The position numbers were made by a program, and so were the translations under genes. The notes under the pieces were generated by a model. That model had not been told where the DNA came from. It ran no database searches and was given only the letters and a program-made list of their open reading frames with translations. A stretch of DNA of 6,291 nt from an uncultured Gemmatimonadota bacterium (GTDB lineage: Bacteria > Gemmatimonadota > Gemmatimonadetes > Gemmatimonadales > Gemmatimonadaceae). The stretch covers positions 1-6,291 of the forward strand of contig CAMLEQ010000232.1 in the NCBI GenBank assembly GCA_946479015.1. The letters are read 5' to 3'. Of this stretch, positions 5,901 to 6,291 are shown one piece after another (positions within the stretch are counted from its first letter, which is position 1; each line of letters begins with the position of its first letter).

Positions 5901-6291
5901 GTGGCCGAGCACGGAACGCGGTCCCCGCTGATCCTCGTCGCGGACGATGTGCCCGCGAACGTCGAGCTGCTCTTCGATCAGCTCACGACGCTGGGGTACC
6001 GCGTCGTGAGCGCGTACGACGGACCGTCGTCCATTGCGGGCTGCTTCGAGCACCACCCCGACCTCTGCATCCTCGACGTGTCCATGCCCGCGGGCGACCT
6101 GGGGTGCGACGACCGCTCCACGGGCTTCGAGGTGTGCCGCCGCATCAAGCGCGATCCGCGCACCTCGCGCATCCCGGTCATCTTCGTCACCGCGCTCAAC
6201 GACACCACCGACCGCGTGAAGGCGATCGAGGCGGGGGGCGACGACTTCCTCACCAAGCCGCACAACCGCCTGGTGCTCGGCGCGCGCGTGC
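5901..6291 (+). CDS. Response regulator with PleD-like receiver domain, C-terminus cut by window edge
   Basis: 130 codons are visible from GTG 5901; the protein continues past the edge. It is a CheY-type receiver: acidic pair D15/D16 (ILVADD is LILVADD here), phospho-acceptor D59 in CILDVSMP, switch threonine T97 in IFVTAL, and K119 in DDFLTKP. VPANVELL after the acidic pair, GFEVCRRIKRDP, and the final TKPHNRLVLGARV resemble the first receiver of PleD and related regulators, so the unseen part may be a second receiver, GGDEF, HD-GYP or kinase domain; this cannot be decided here. Odd: between MP (62-63) and GFEVC (75-79) there are 11 residues (AGDLGCDDRST) where most relatives have three. No clear ribosome site precedes the GTG, but no later start keeps D15/D16. 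It begins 4 bases after the barrel gene stop, so it may be co-transcribed and partly translated by re-initiation. Confidence 0.92.
   Translation, partial: MAEHGTRSPLILVADDVPANVELLFDQLTTLGYRVVSAYDGPSSIAGCFEHHPDLCILDVSMPAGDLGCDDRSTGFEVCRRIKRDPRTSRIPVIFVTALNDTTDRVKAIEAGGDDFLTKPHNRLVLGARV

Noticed and set aside
1..6291. CRISPR array, tRNA/rRNA, insertion sequence, toxin-antitoxin or defence system
   Set aside because: No regularly spaced direct repeats, RNA-gene signatures, transposase or defence motifs were seen; almost all bases belong to the seven genes described.

Overview
The window is very GC-rich, gene-dense and shows no mobile DNA. It most likely comes from a diderm (Gram-negative) bacterium: one gene carries a lipoprotein signal peptide and its neighbour encodes an outer-membrane beta-barrel. 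The GC content, the FadL/PorV-like barrel style and the heavy use of GTG/TTG starts suggest Gemmatimonadota or a similar high-GC phylum, but this is inference; no phylogenetic marker is present.

Layout. On the minus strand, from 720 to beyond the left edge, lies mazG (house-cleaning NTP pyrophosphohydrolase; the C-terminus is cut off). A 47-base divergent spacer (721-767) holds overlapping back-to-back promoters and a small GC-rich inverted repeat. On the plus strand a tightly packed, probably single transcription unit follows: alr (alanine racemase), deoB (phosphopentomutase), cdd (cytidine deaminase), a putative lipoprotein with two DNRLRE-like halves, a FadL/PorV-like outer-membrane beta-barrel protein, and a PleD-like response-regulator receiver domain cut by the right edge. 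Three of the junctions (alr/deoB, deoB/cdd, lipoprotein/barrel) are the same 4-base GTGA overlap. The remaining gaps are 14 bases or less, and no terminator was found between genes.

How the genes may work together. DeoB and Cdd belong to nucleoside salvage and catabolism: Cdd turns cytidine or deoxycytidine into uridine or deoxyuridine, and DeoB interconverts (deoxy)ribose 1- and 5-phosphate released by phosphorolysis. Alr supplies D-alanine for peptidoglycan. MazG removes non-canonical or excess NTPs. The lipoprotein and barrel are probably envelope proteins; their fused junction suggests co-production. The receiver domain may head a PleD-type signalling protein, but its output domain is not visible.

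No clearly new defence, mobile or RNA system is visible. The points most worth checking are the symmetric divergent promoter, the alanine racemase lacking the usual carbamoylated lysine, the enlarged beta3-alpha3 loop in the receiver domain, and the uncharacterised lipoprotein/barrel pair. All other long antisense reading frames were judged to be GC-driven shadows.
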